This document shows positions 1 through 5,435 of a DNA stretch of 5,591 bases, in pieces (the first letter of the stretch is position 1; the number at the start of each line of letters is the position of its first letter). A model generated the notes under the pieces. The model had not been told where the DNA came from and ran no database searches. It saw nothing but the letters and a program-made list of their open reading frames with translations. The position numbers were made by a program, and so were the translations under genes. Origin of the DNA: Oscillospiraceae bacterium (GTDB lineage: Bacteria > Bacillota > Clostridia > Oscillospirales > Ruminococcaceae); NCBI GenBank assembly GCA_003445125.1, contig DLVP01000120.1, positions 159-5,749 on the forward strand, in the 5' to 3' direction.

Positions 1-943
1 TCGTAGCAACCGCTTCGGTATAGGTCACACGAGCAAAATCGGAATCGATCACGTGCGTGATGCGCTCGATCAGTCCCTTATCATAAAAATCGTTGAAGAA
101 TTTCATTTCATCCGGGCACTGTTCCATCACATAGCGAAGCACATATTTGATCATATCGCTTGCCAGCTGCATATCGTCATTGAGATCGGCAAACGCAATT
201 TCCGGTTCGATCATCCAGAATTCCGCCGCGTGGCGCGGGGTATTGGATTTCTCGGCACGGAAGGTCGGTCCGAAAGTATACACTTTGGAAAACGCCATTG
301 CCATGCACTCGGCTTCCAGCTGTCCGGAAACCGTCAGTCCCGTCGGCTTTCCGAAAAAGTCCTGGGAAAAGTCCACCGCACCGCTTTCCGTGCGCGGCGG
401 TTCGGACGCATCCAGCGTTGTCACGCGGAACATTTCGCCCGCGCCTTCGCAGTCGCTGGCGGTGATCAGCGGCGTATGCACATAGACAAACCCGTTTTCA
501 TTGAAAAAACGATGAATCGCATATGCCGCCACCGAACGCACGCGGAACACGGCGCTGAACGTATTGGTACGCGGTCTCAGATGCGCAATAGTGCGCAGAA
601 ATTCCGTGGAATGGCGTTTTTTCTGAAGCGGATAATCCGCGGTGGAAGTGCCCTCCACCTCCACACTCTCGGCGTGAACCTCCAACGGCTGCTTTGCCTC
701 GGGAGTCAGGAGTACCCGTCCCTTGACAATCACCGACGAACCGACATTGAGTTTGGTGATTTCCTTGAAGTTTTCGACTTTTCCGTCCTCAAACACGATC
801 TGAAGATTTCGGAAGGAACTGCCGTCGTTCAATTCAATAAATCCAAGTGCTTTGGAATCACGGATGGTTTTGATCCATCCCGCAACCACCACTTCGCCTT
901 CCTTCGGGTCGGCATACAGTTTGGCAATTTCTGTCCTGTTCAT
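1..943 (-). CDS. asnS: Asparagine--tRNA ligase, C-terminus cut by window edge
   Basis: Class II aminoacyl-tRNA synthetase that charges tRNA-Asn with asparagine in the cytoplasm. Reading from the ATG at 943 gives 314 residues with no stop before the window edge; family members are usually about 460 residues, so roughly the last third, including motif 3, lies outside. Residues ~16-100 form the OB-fold anticodon-binding domain ([20 protein letters not shown]). Residues ~133-161 match class II motif 1, and 228-251 match motif 2 ([20 protein letters not shown]), which is the AsnRS rather than AspRS version of this motif. The start is supported by GGAGG at 954..950, six bases from the ATG and inside the end of the upstream mrp gene. 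Only one base (944) separates the mrp stop from this ATG, so the genes are very probably co-transcribed and translationally coupled. A long plus-strand reading frame over the same stretch is antisense shadow. Confidence 0.95.
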   Translation of the reverse strand, partial: MNRTEIAKLYADPKEGEVVVAGWIKTIRDSKALGFIELNDGSSFRNLQIVFEDGKVENFKEITKLNVGSSVIVKGRVLLTPEAKQPLEVHAESVEVEGTSTADYPLQKKRHSTEFLRTIAHLRPRTNTFSAVFRVRSVAAYAIHRFFNENGFVYVHTPLITASDCEGAGEMFRVTTLDASEPPRTESGAVDFSQDFFGKPTGLTVSGQLEAECMAMAFSKVYTFGPTFRAEKSNTPRHAAEFWMIEPEIAFADLNDDMQLASDMIKYVLRYVMEQCPDEMKFFNDFYDKGLIERITHVIDSDFARVTYTEAVAT

Positions 944-944
944 T

Positions 945-1790
945 TTATTCCTCCGTTGTTTTCAGACTTTCCAGTTTTGTCACGGCGCCGTCCAGCCAAT
1001 CGCCCTCGAACAGTTCAATGGTTCCCGCGTCGCACTGGCGGGCGAGCAACGGGTCGATCGGCAGTTTTCCGAGAACCTCCAAGCCGTTGGTCTTGGCAAT
1101 TTCTTCGATATGGCTTTCGCCGTACAGTTTGATTTCTTTTCCGCAATCGGGGCACTTGACATAGCTCATATTCTCAACCAGACCGAGAATCGGAATATTC
1201 ATCATGCGCGCCATGCGCACCGCCTTTTCCACAATCATGGACACCAGCTCCTGCGGGCTGGTCACCACAATGATTCCGTCCAGCGGAATGGACTGGAACA
1301 CCGTCAGCGGTACGTCGCCGGTTCCCGGAGGCATATCCACAAACATATAGTCCACATCGTCCCAGAAGACATCGGTCCAGAACTGTTTGACCACACCGGA
1401 AATCACCGGTCCGCGCCAAATCACCGGGTCGCTCTCGTCCGGCAGCAGAAGATTGACCGACATGATATCGATTCCCAGTTTGGATTTCACGGGTTGGATG
1501 CCCGTTTCATCGACCTGCGCCTTTTCGTGATTCAAGCCGAACACCTTCGGGATCGACGGTCCCGTGACATCGGCATCCAGAATCGCCGTATGGTAATCCC
1601 GGCGGTTCATCAGCACTGCCAGAAGCGACGTCACCAGGCTTTTGCCCACGCCGCCCTTTCCGCTGACCACACCGATCACGCGGCGGACGTGGCTGTATTC
1701 ATTCAGTTTTTCTCCGAAGCCTTCCTGCTGTTTCTGCTGTGAAGAGCACGCCTGACCGCAAGAAGAACAATCGTGGGTACATTCGCTCAT
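945..1790 (-). CDS. Mrp/ApbC-family P-loop ATPase (Fe-S cluster carrier)
   Basis: Cytoplasmic ATPase of the Mrp/Nbp35/ApbC family, known for binding and transferring iron-sulfur clusters to apo-proteins. The preferred start at 1790 gives 281 residues, a usual bacterial length. Residues 44-51 are the deviant Walker A GKGGVGKS, 72-74 DAD is the switch I region, and 151-159 VDMPPGTGD is the family signature. C213 and C216 (KCPDCGKEI) form the CxxC that bridges a cluster between two subunits. The N-terminus carries four more cysteines (C4, C8, C11, C15), a tail common in clostridial and archaeal homologues and a possible second metal site. A start at 1799 (MKDM...) is in frame but has the GAAAGG at 1805..1800 touching it; the same site is nine bases from the ATG at 1790, so 1790 is chosen. 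It is the first gene of an mrp-asnS unit. No dedicated fer or suf partner is visible nearby. Confidence 0.93.
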   Translation of the reverse strand: MSECTHDCSSCGQACSSQQKQQEGFGEKLNEYSHVRRVIGVVSGKGGVGKSLVTSLLAVLMNRRDYHTAILDADVTGPSIPKVFGLNHEKAQVDETGIQPVKSKLGIDIMSVNLLLPDESDPVIWRGPVISGVVKQFWTDVFWDDVDYMFVDMPPGTGDVPLTVFQSIPLDGIIVVTSPQELVSMIVEKAVRMARMMNIPILGLVENMSYVKCPDCGKEIKLYGESHIEEIAKTNGLEVLGKLPIDPLLARQCDAGTIELFEGDWLDGAVTKLESLKTTEE

Positions 1791-1799
1791 ATCTTTCAT

Positions 1800-1805
1800 C
1801 CTTTC
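1800..1805 (-). promoter_or_regulatory. Ribosome binding site that decides the mrp start
   Basis: Minus-strand GAAAGG abuts the in-frame ATG at 1799 with zero spacing, which would not work, but lies nine bases before the ATG at 1790. It therefore supports the shorter 281-residue protein (MSECTHDC...). Confidence 0.7.
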
Positions 1806-1825
1806 GGAAGCTTTCTTAAAATCTT

Positions 1826-1854
1826 ATTATAAAACTAATTCATCGGATTGTCAA
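1826..1854 (-). promoter_or_regulatory. Sigma-A promoter for mrp-asnS, perfect consensus
   Basis: On the minus strand TTGACA (1854..1849) is followed after exactly 17 bases by TATAAT (1831..1826), both hexamers fully matching the housekeeping sigma consensus. The predicted transcription start is near 1819, giving a leader of about 29 bases before the mrp ATG at 1790. The -35 hexamer contains the TGA stop codon (1853..1851) of the upstream WYL gene, so promoter and coding end overlap. Confidence 0.88.
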
Positions 1855-2816
1855 GATTGATATTGCTTCAATCCCGCCTCCAGAAACGCTTTCATTCCCT
1901 CTTTCACCGACTGCGGAGAAAGGATTTTCGCCTGATCGGTCAAGCCTGCCACCCAGGAATAAAACTGCGGACTGACCGCCACATTGACCGACACCGTAAA
2001 ATGCTCGTCGTCCTGCGGAATCAGCGTGATTTCCTTGCCGAAGCGATCCAGAATCACCCCCGCCAGCCGATTATGCACCGACAGTTTCACTGTCTCCCTC
2101 TCGCCGCCGAACATTCCGAACACGCCTTTGACATAGTCGGCGGGGTCAAACCGCTCCTGCGCTGCACACGCCTGACTGCAAACGGTGATTCCTTCCATTT
2201 TATCCGCGCGGAAATGCTTCAGCACGCCTTCCTCGCGAGCAATCAAATAGTAATTTTCGTCCTCCCACACCAACGCGCAGGGATCGACACGGTAGATTTT
2301 TCCGTCATGGCGGAACACCCGGCGTTTGTCGGCGGCATAATCAAAATATCGGAAGGTGATCTGTTTCCCGTCGGTGATTGCCTCCTGCACGGCATCCACC
2401 GTATAATAAATGCTCTCGTTCATCGCCTTGATGCGGTTGAACACAAACACCTGTCCGTTCAGCTTCTGCGCCTGCGCCTTGCCGCACAGCGTTTCCAGCT
2501 TTCCGATCAGTTCCAGCGTCTTTTTCTGCGTCACAAACCGCGAACACTGCACCGCATCCACCAACAACCGCAGTTCGGGCAGTTCAAAGGTGCGGGATGC
2601 CAGAAAATACCCTTTGCCGCGCTGCAAAACAATGTCCATTCCGAAGTTCTGAAGTGCTTCAATGTCGCTGTACACCGTTTTCCGTTCTGCTTCGATCCCG
2701 TTTGCCTCCAAATATCGGAGAATTTCCTCGCAGGTGATCGGATGCTCTTCGTCGGTCGTGTTCAGAATCTTCGCCACATAGAGAATTTTCAGTTTTTGAT
2801 TCGCTCCCCTTGCCAT
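1851..2816 (-). CDS. WYL-domain transcriptional regulator (HTH-WYL-WCX)
   Basis: DNA-binding regulator of the bacterial WYL family; members are one-component regulators thought to sense nucleotide or nucleic-acid ligands through the WYL domain. With the ATG at 2816 the protein is 321 residues, typical of the family. Residues ~8-70 are a winged helix-turn-helix, with the likely recognition region at 44-59 (ERKTVYSDIEALQNFG). Residues ~142-213 are the WYL domain, where the name-giving triplet reads YYL (189-191), followed by HFRADKMEGI (201-210) matching the basic pocket. Residues ~240-318 match the C-terminal WCX extension (FYSWVAGLTDQAKILSP). The start is chosen because AGGGGG (2829..2824) sits seven bases upstream; a TTG start at 2864 would lie inside the -35 box of its own promoter. 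It is divergent from the M23 peptidase operon and may control it and itself, but that is inferred from position only. It ends without a visible terminator, directly on the mrp promoter. Confidence 0.9.
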   Translation of the reverse strand: MARGANQKLKILYVAKILNTTDEEHPITCEEILRYLEANGIEAERKTVYSDIEALQNFGMDIVLQRGKGYFLASRTFELPELRLLVDAVQCSRFVTQKKTLELIGKLETLCGKAQAQKLNGQVFVFNRIKAMNESIYYTVDAVQEAITDGKQITFRYFDYAADKRRVFRHDGKIYRVDPCALVWEDENYYLIAREEGVLKHFRADKMEGITVCSQACAAQERFDPADYVKGVFGMFGGERETVKLSVHNRLAGVILDRFGKEITLIPQDDEHFTVSVNVAVSPQFYSWVAGLTDQAKILSPQSVKEGMKAFLEAGLKQYQS

Positions 2817-2835
2817 GCAGCCACCCCCTTTTATG

Positions 2836-2864
2836 AGTATACCTCTTTTTTGTTCGTTTGACAA
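2836..2864 (-). promoter_or_regulatory. Promoter for the WYL regulator gene
   Basis: Minus-strand TTGTCA (2864..2859), a 17-base spacer and TATACT (2841..2836) give a good sigma-A promoter with one mismatch in each hexamer. The predicted start of transcription is an A near 2829-2830, leaving a leader of only about 13 bases, with the ribosome binding site almost at the 5' end. This short leader is either real or means another promoter is used. Confidence 0.75.
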
Positions 2865-2880
2865 GTTTTATTATTGACAA
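2858..2880. repeat. Direct repeat TTGACAA x2 between divergent promoters
   Basis: TTGACAA occurs at 2858-2864 and again at 2874-2880, a 16-bp period on the plus strand. Each copy overlaps the -35 box of one of the two divergent promoters: the first covers the minus-strand TTGTCA, the second the plus-strand TTGACA. The likeness may simply reflect -35 consensus, but the arrangement would also suit a regulator binding two sites and affecting both promoters. Confidence 0.5.
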
Positions 2881-2901
2881 ATTTTCCCATTGTGTTATAA
2901 T
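2874..2901 (+). promoter_or_regulatory. Strong sigma-A promoter for the M23 peptidase-lipoprotein operon
   Basis: TTGACA (2874-2879), a 16-base spacer, and TATAAT (2896-2901) preceded by TGT (2893-2895), which makes an extended -10. Both hexamers are perfect consensus. The predicted transcription start is near A2908, giving a leader of about 59 bases in which I see no convincing hairpin or riboswitch. Confidence 0.87.
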
Positions 2902-2966
2902 GGCGTTACAGATAGTATTGTATAGTTGCAATAAAATCTGATGCTTATTTAAAAAGGAGAATTTTT

Positions 2967-4154
2967 ATGTCGATTGATAATGGTGTAACTTATCGTCTGG
3001 AATGCAGAGCAGACCGTAACCGTTCTTTGAATGTTTACGGCACCACTCCTACTTCTCTTGCTAATGTTTGTCTCTATAATAGTGCCAACAATGATATTTG
3101 TCAACAGTGGGTTTTTGTGGAATCCGGCGGAAATAACAAAGGCTATCTGAAATGCAAGGGCAACCCGCAATTGATGTTAGATATCTATACCGGTACCTCT
3201 AATCCCACTATCTCAGGGGTCAACGCCCAAGTGTATGCTCAGAGTGAAACTGCTTATTTTGAAATTGAAGACAGTTCCAACGGTTACATAAAGATTAAAT
3301 CGCTGTACAACGGTCGATATCTGACCGCCAATCAGGGAAAGAACGGCACCTCCGGTGGCAAAGGCGTCAATTCCGGCGGCAATGTCTATTTCTATAACGG
3401 CGGTTTGACCGATAACAGTCAGGATTGGCTGCCGATCAAGTTGGATAACGGCGGCGATGAGCCGGGCGAAGCTCCCATTGCCCCTCCTTCCGATATTGAA
3501 TCAGTTGATATCATGCAGCGATACAATGCCCCTCTCCCGTTTACCGGGTCAAAAATCACCATCTATAACGTAAAAACCGACAGTAACGAAAAAAATGACA
3601 AATCCAAAGAACAATATCATCGCGGCAGCGGTTTTCGCCCAAGCGAAAACAATATGAATTTTTTGGATACCGAAAAAGGTCAGACGGTTTTGTCCACCAT
3701 TCAAAATTTTGCAAAAACCGTATTTAACCAAACGGATTTACCCGCTCGCTGGCAAGTCGCTTATTATCTGTTTGGTGAATTTGATCAGAATGCAAAATTT
3801 CATCACGGTGTGGATATGGATGTTCATGACGGAGATGCGATTCATGCTTTCTGGGGCGGAGAAGTCGTTAGTAAAGGCGGCAATTACGGAAGAGTTCAAA
3901 TTTATGTAGCGGATCTTGATGTCACCACAATTTACTTGCATATGAAGAATATACCTAACACATTTAATGTAGGAGATTATATTGAGGAAGGCACCGTTAT
4001 CGGTTATCAATCCAACGTAAGCCGTGACTCCATTCGTTCTCATCTGCACTTTGAGGTGCGCCGAGGGAGAACAGTATATGCCGGTGACAGTACCATTTCT
4101 GATGCGAACAAAGCGTTAGCTTCCATTATCCCGTACGGTTACATGAAAAAGTGA
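2967..4154 (+). CDS. Ricin-type beta-trefoil + M23 (LytM-like) zinc endopeptidase, no signal peptide
   Basis: Putative peptidoglycan endopeptidase of 395 residues. Residues ~6-157 look like a ricin-type beta-trefoil lectin domain, with three repeating segments and QxW motifs at Q46-Q47-W48 and Q152-D153-W154; the middle QxW is degenerate. Residues 158-185 are a Gly/Pro/Asp/Glu-rich linker, and 186-262 are not recognised. The C-terminal ~130 residues are an M23 domain: H279 and D283 (HHGVD) and H361 of SHLHFEV are the expected zinc ligands, while H325 (YLHM) and H359 are the expected catalytic histidines, so it should be active on peptide cross-bridges. The ATG at 2967 follows AGGAG (2955-2959) by seven bases. 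The N-terminus (MSIDNGVTYRLECRADRN) is polar and has no signal peptide or membrane segment, which is odd for a wall enzyme. It is the first gene of an operon with two lipoproteins. The substrate, and whether it acts on self or on rivals, are unknown. Confidence 0.9.
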   Translation: MSIDNGVTYRLECRADRNRSLNVYGTTPTSLANVCLYNSANNDICQQWVFVESGGNNKGYLKCKGNPQLMLDIYTGTSNPTISGVNAQVYAQSETAYFEIEDSSNGYIKIKSLYNGRYLTANQGKNGTSGGKGVNSGGNVYFYNGGLTDNSQDWLPIKLDNGGDEPGEAPIAPPSDIESVDIMQRYNAPLPFTGSKITIYNVKTDSNEKNDKSKEQYHRGSGFRPSENNMNFLDTEKGQTVLSTIQNFAKTVFNQTDLPARWQVAYYLFGEFDQNAKFHHGVDMDVHDGDAIHAFWGGEVVSKGGNYGRVQIYVADLDVTTIYLHMKNIPNTFNVGDYIEEGTVIGYQSNVSRDSIRSHLHFEVRRGRTVYAGDSTISDANKALASIIPYGYMKK

Positions 4155-4168
4155 ACAATATTGAAAAT

Positions 4169-4174
4169 AGGAGG
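4169..4174 (+). promoter_or_regulatory. Ribosome binding site that decides the lipoprotein start
   Basis: AGGAGG sits six bases before the ATG at 4181. A GTG at 4151 overlaps the stop of the previous gene and is in frame, but has no such site and would put ten extra residues, including acidic and polar ones, ahead of the signal peptide. Confidence 0.85.
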
Positions 4175-4180
4175 TATTAT

Positions 4181-5380
4181 ATGAAATCCAAGTGTTTTCT
4201 TGCTGCAGTTATGGTTGCCTGCCTGTGCTTGAATGCCTGTTCAACCCCCGGAAAGAACAGCGACAGCCGCAGTGAAGCGGTATCTTCAACTGCTGAAACG
4301 TCTGCCGCTTCGACTTCTTCCGAATCTTTCGAAGCTACCAAAAACGTGCTTATCGGTACAAACGGACCCAACGGTCGGTGTACATTCTATGCCATGGATA
4401 TTCCGCTTTCGTGGAATCTTGAAGGTGATGATAGGATCACACTCAACGAGCAAATGTTTGTTTACATAGGTATAAGCGACGAGTTGTGCGATGATGCCTA
4501 TCTGAACAAAGCGGATTGTTTGAAAGGTATGAGATATTGCGCTGTTAATGAATTTGAGTGTGATTTGGCAGATATTACAGAGATCGAGCTTCTGGGCATA
4601 GCAGCCATACGCTACCCCTCAAAGGTTGTATTATTTGATAAATTTGGTAAAGATATAGAGACGGACGGAATGCGGTATGATATCTCCATCGGACGCAGAG
4701 AGATATACTTTGAGTTAGCTCCCCATCCGGATATCGATTTTGAAAATCTGTGTCTTCAATTTGAGCGCTGCCTTGCCTCTTTACAGGTTGTGGATATCGT
4801 CAAAAAAATTACCACCGACGAAACGCCTGTCACTTCCATGTACCCCGAAATCACCGAGACCTTGAAGACAACAAAAAATGCGGTGTTCAGCCTTACCGCC
4901 AACAGAAAAAGAATCGTAACTCCAAGCGAGGACGAGAGTGAATATTATAAAGGAATTCGTCTTCACACTTTTTCAATGGATATTCCGAACGGGTGGGAAC
5001 TTGACGGCGATAAACTGATTTGCGGCGGAGAAACAATCGCACAATTAAAAGCCTTTAAATATGATGACGATGCCTGGAATGACGGTAACGGTGATGATGT
5101 TGATATGGCATATTACGATAACGGTCATTGCGCCTTGCTTGATTGGCTGATTTTTAGTCAACATCATTTTTCCGATAAAGGCGATGATTCATCAGTAACA
5201 CGCTCCTCATTGCAAATTGAAACCCCGGACGGCAAGTTTGCGCTCGGAATCCGTTATTATATCCAATTTTATCCGGAAGCCATCATGTGCATCGATCTGA
5301 TTCCCAATTCAAAGGTCGCGCTTCAGGCACTGTGTGTTGAAGTGGAAGCCTGCATTCCCTCCCTGAAAATGGTGGAATGA
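4181..5380 (+). CDS. Lipoprotein with two tandem ~135-residue modules, unknown function
   Basis: Predicted membrane-anchored lipoprotein of 399 residues. The signal peptide has K2/K4, a hydrophobic stretch and the lipobox LNAC, with C20 the likely lipidated residue, so the mature protein should sit on the outer face of the membrane. Residues 21-65 are a Ser/Thr-rich tether. Residues ~66-205 and ~260-399 are two copies of one module: both begin MDIP--W-L-GD (M72, M266) and end LC-----C--SL--V (C191/C197, C385/C391). The distance from M to the final Ser is 128 residues in both. A ~55-residue Thr/Lys-rich linker joins them. I do not recognise the module; the 'DIPxxW' opening and 'SL' ending are reminiscent of Mog1/PsbP-like folds, but this is a guess. 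It lies 26 bases after the M23 gene with no terminator between, so the two are probably co-transcribed. It could be an accessory, receptor or protective partner of the peptidase. Confidence 0.88.
   Translation: MKSKCFLAAVMVACLCLNACSTPGKNSDSRSEAVSSTAETSAASTSSESFEATKNVLIGTNGPNGRCTFYAMDIPLSWNLEGDDRITLNEQMFVYIGISDELCDDAYLNKADCLKGMRYCAVNEFECDLADITEIELLGIAAIRYPSKVVLFDKFGKDIETDGMRYDISIGRREIYFELAPHPDIDFENLCLQFERCLASLQVVDIVKKITTDETPVTSMYPEITETLKTTKNAVFSLTANRKRIVTPSEDESEYYKGIRLHTFSMDIPNGWELDGDKLICGGETIAQLKAFKYDDDAWNDGNGDDVDMAYYDNGHCALLDWLIFSQHHFSDKGDDSSVTRSSLQIETPDGKFALGIRYYIQFYPEAIMCIDLIPNSKVALQALCVEVEACIPSLKMVE
4376..4795 (+). repeat. First copy of the lipoprotein module (protein-level repeat)
   Basis: Encodes residues 66-205. 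Aligned without gaps to residues 260-399 (offset 194), it shares R66/R260, M72-D-I-P75, W78, L80, G82-D83, I86, L179, P181, L190-C191, E195, C197, S200-L201 and V204. Identity between the anchors is low, so this is an old duplication visible at its ends, not a recent DNA repeat. Confidence 0.75.
4958..5377 (+). repeat. Second copy of the lipoprotein module (protein-level repeat)
   Basis: Encodes residues 260-399 and runs to the last residue of the protein. It has the same opening (SMDIPNGWELDGD), the same CX5C near the end and the same overall length as the first copy. The middle is more acidic (DDDAWNDGNGDDVD, residues 295-308), which could bind a cation or a basic partner. Confidence 0.75.
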
Positions 5381-5395
5381 GTTGTAAAAAATACG

Positions 5396-5420
5396 GCAAA
5401 AACGAAAGTTTTTGCGTTTT
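5396..5420 (+). terminator. Short hairpin with GAAA loop and T-run between lipoprotein genes
   Basis: GCAAAAAC (5396-5403) pairs perfectly with GTTTTTGC (5408-5415) around a GAAA loop, followed by GTTTT. The stem is only 8 bp and mostly A-T, so as a terminator it would be weak. It ends 20 bases before the next ATG, leaving no room for a new promoter. It may act as a partial terminator or an mRNA-stability element that lowers expression of the downstream gene. Confidence 0.45.
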
Positions 5421-5435
5421 AATTGGGGGAATTCC

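Noticed and set aside
53..1132. Long plus-strand open frame of 359 residues over asnS and the end of mrp
   Set aside because: It is antisense to a clear AsnRS with motifs 1 and 2 and to the Mrp C-terminus; its own translation is His/Arg-rich with no domain.
852..1742. Plus-strand open frame of 296 residues opposite mrp
   Set aside because: It is the mirror of the Mrp ATPase frame, which has intact P-loop and CxxC motifs; no ribosome binding site or recognisable domain was seen.
1848..2861. Plus-strand open frame of 337 residues opposite the WYL gene
   Set aside because: It covers nearly the same stretch as the WYL regulator and reads as a low-quality His/Arg/Phe-rich shadow, with no promoter of its own.
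2817..2864. Extended WYL protein starting at TTG 2864 (MSNEQKRG...)
   Set aside because: That start lies within the predicted -35 box and has no ribosome binding site, whereas the ATG at 2816 has AGGGGG at seven bases.
2902..2966. Riboswitch or small RNA in the M23 operon leader
   Set aside because: The leader is short (~59 bases) and AT-rich; the only pairing noticed, AATAA with TTATT around a 10-base loop, is too weak.
2967..3440. A ricin-like toxin
   Set aside because: Only the sugar-binding beta-trefoil fold is seen; there is no ribosome-inactivating A chain, and the partner domain is an M23 peptidase.
4151..4180. GTG start at 4151 overlapping the M23 stop codon
   Set aside because: It would place NNIENRRYY before the lipoprotein signal peptide; AGGAGG at 4169-4174 points to the ATG at 4181.
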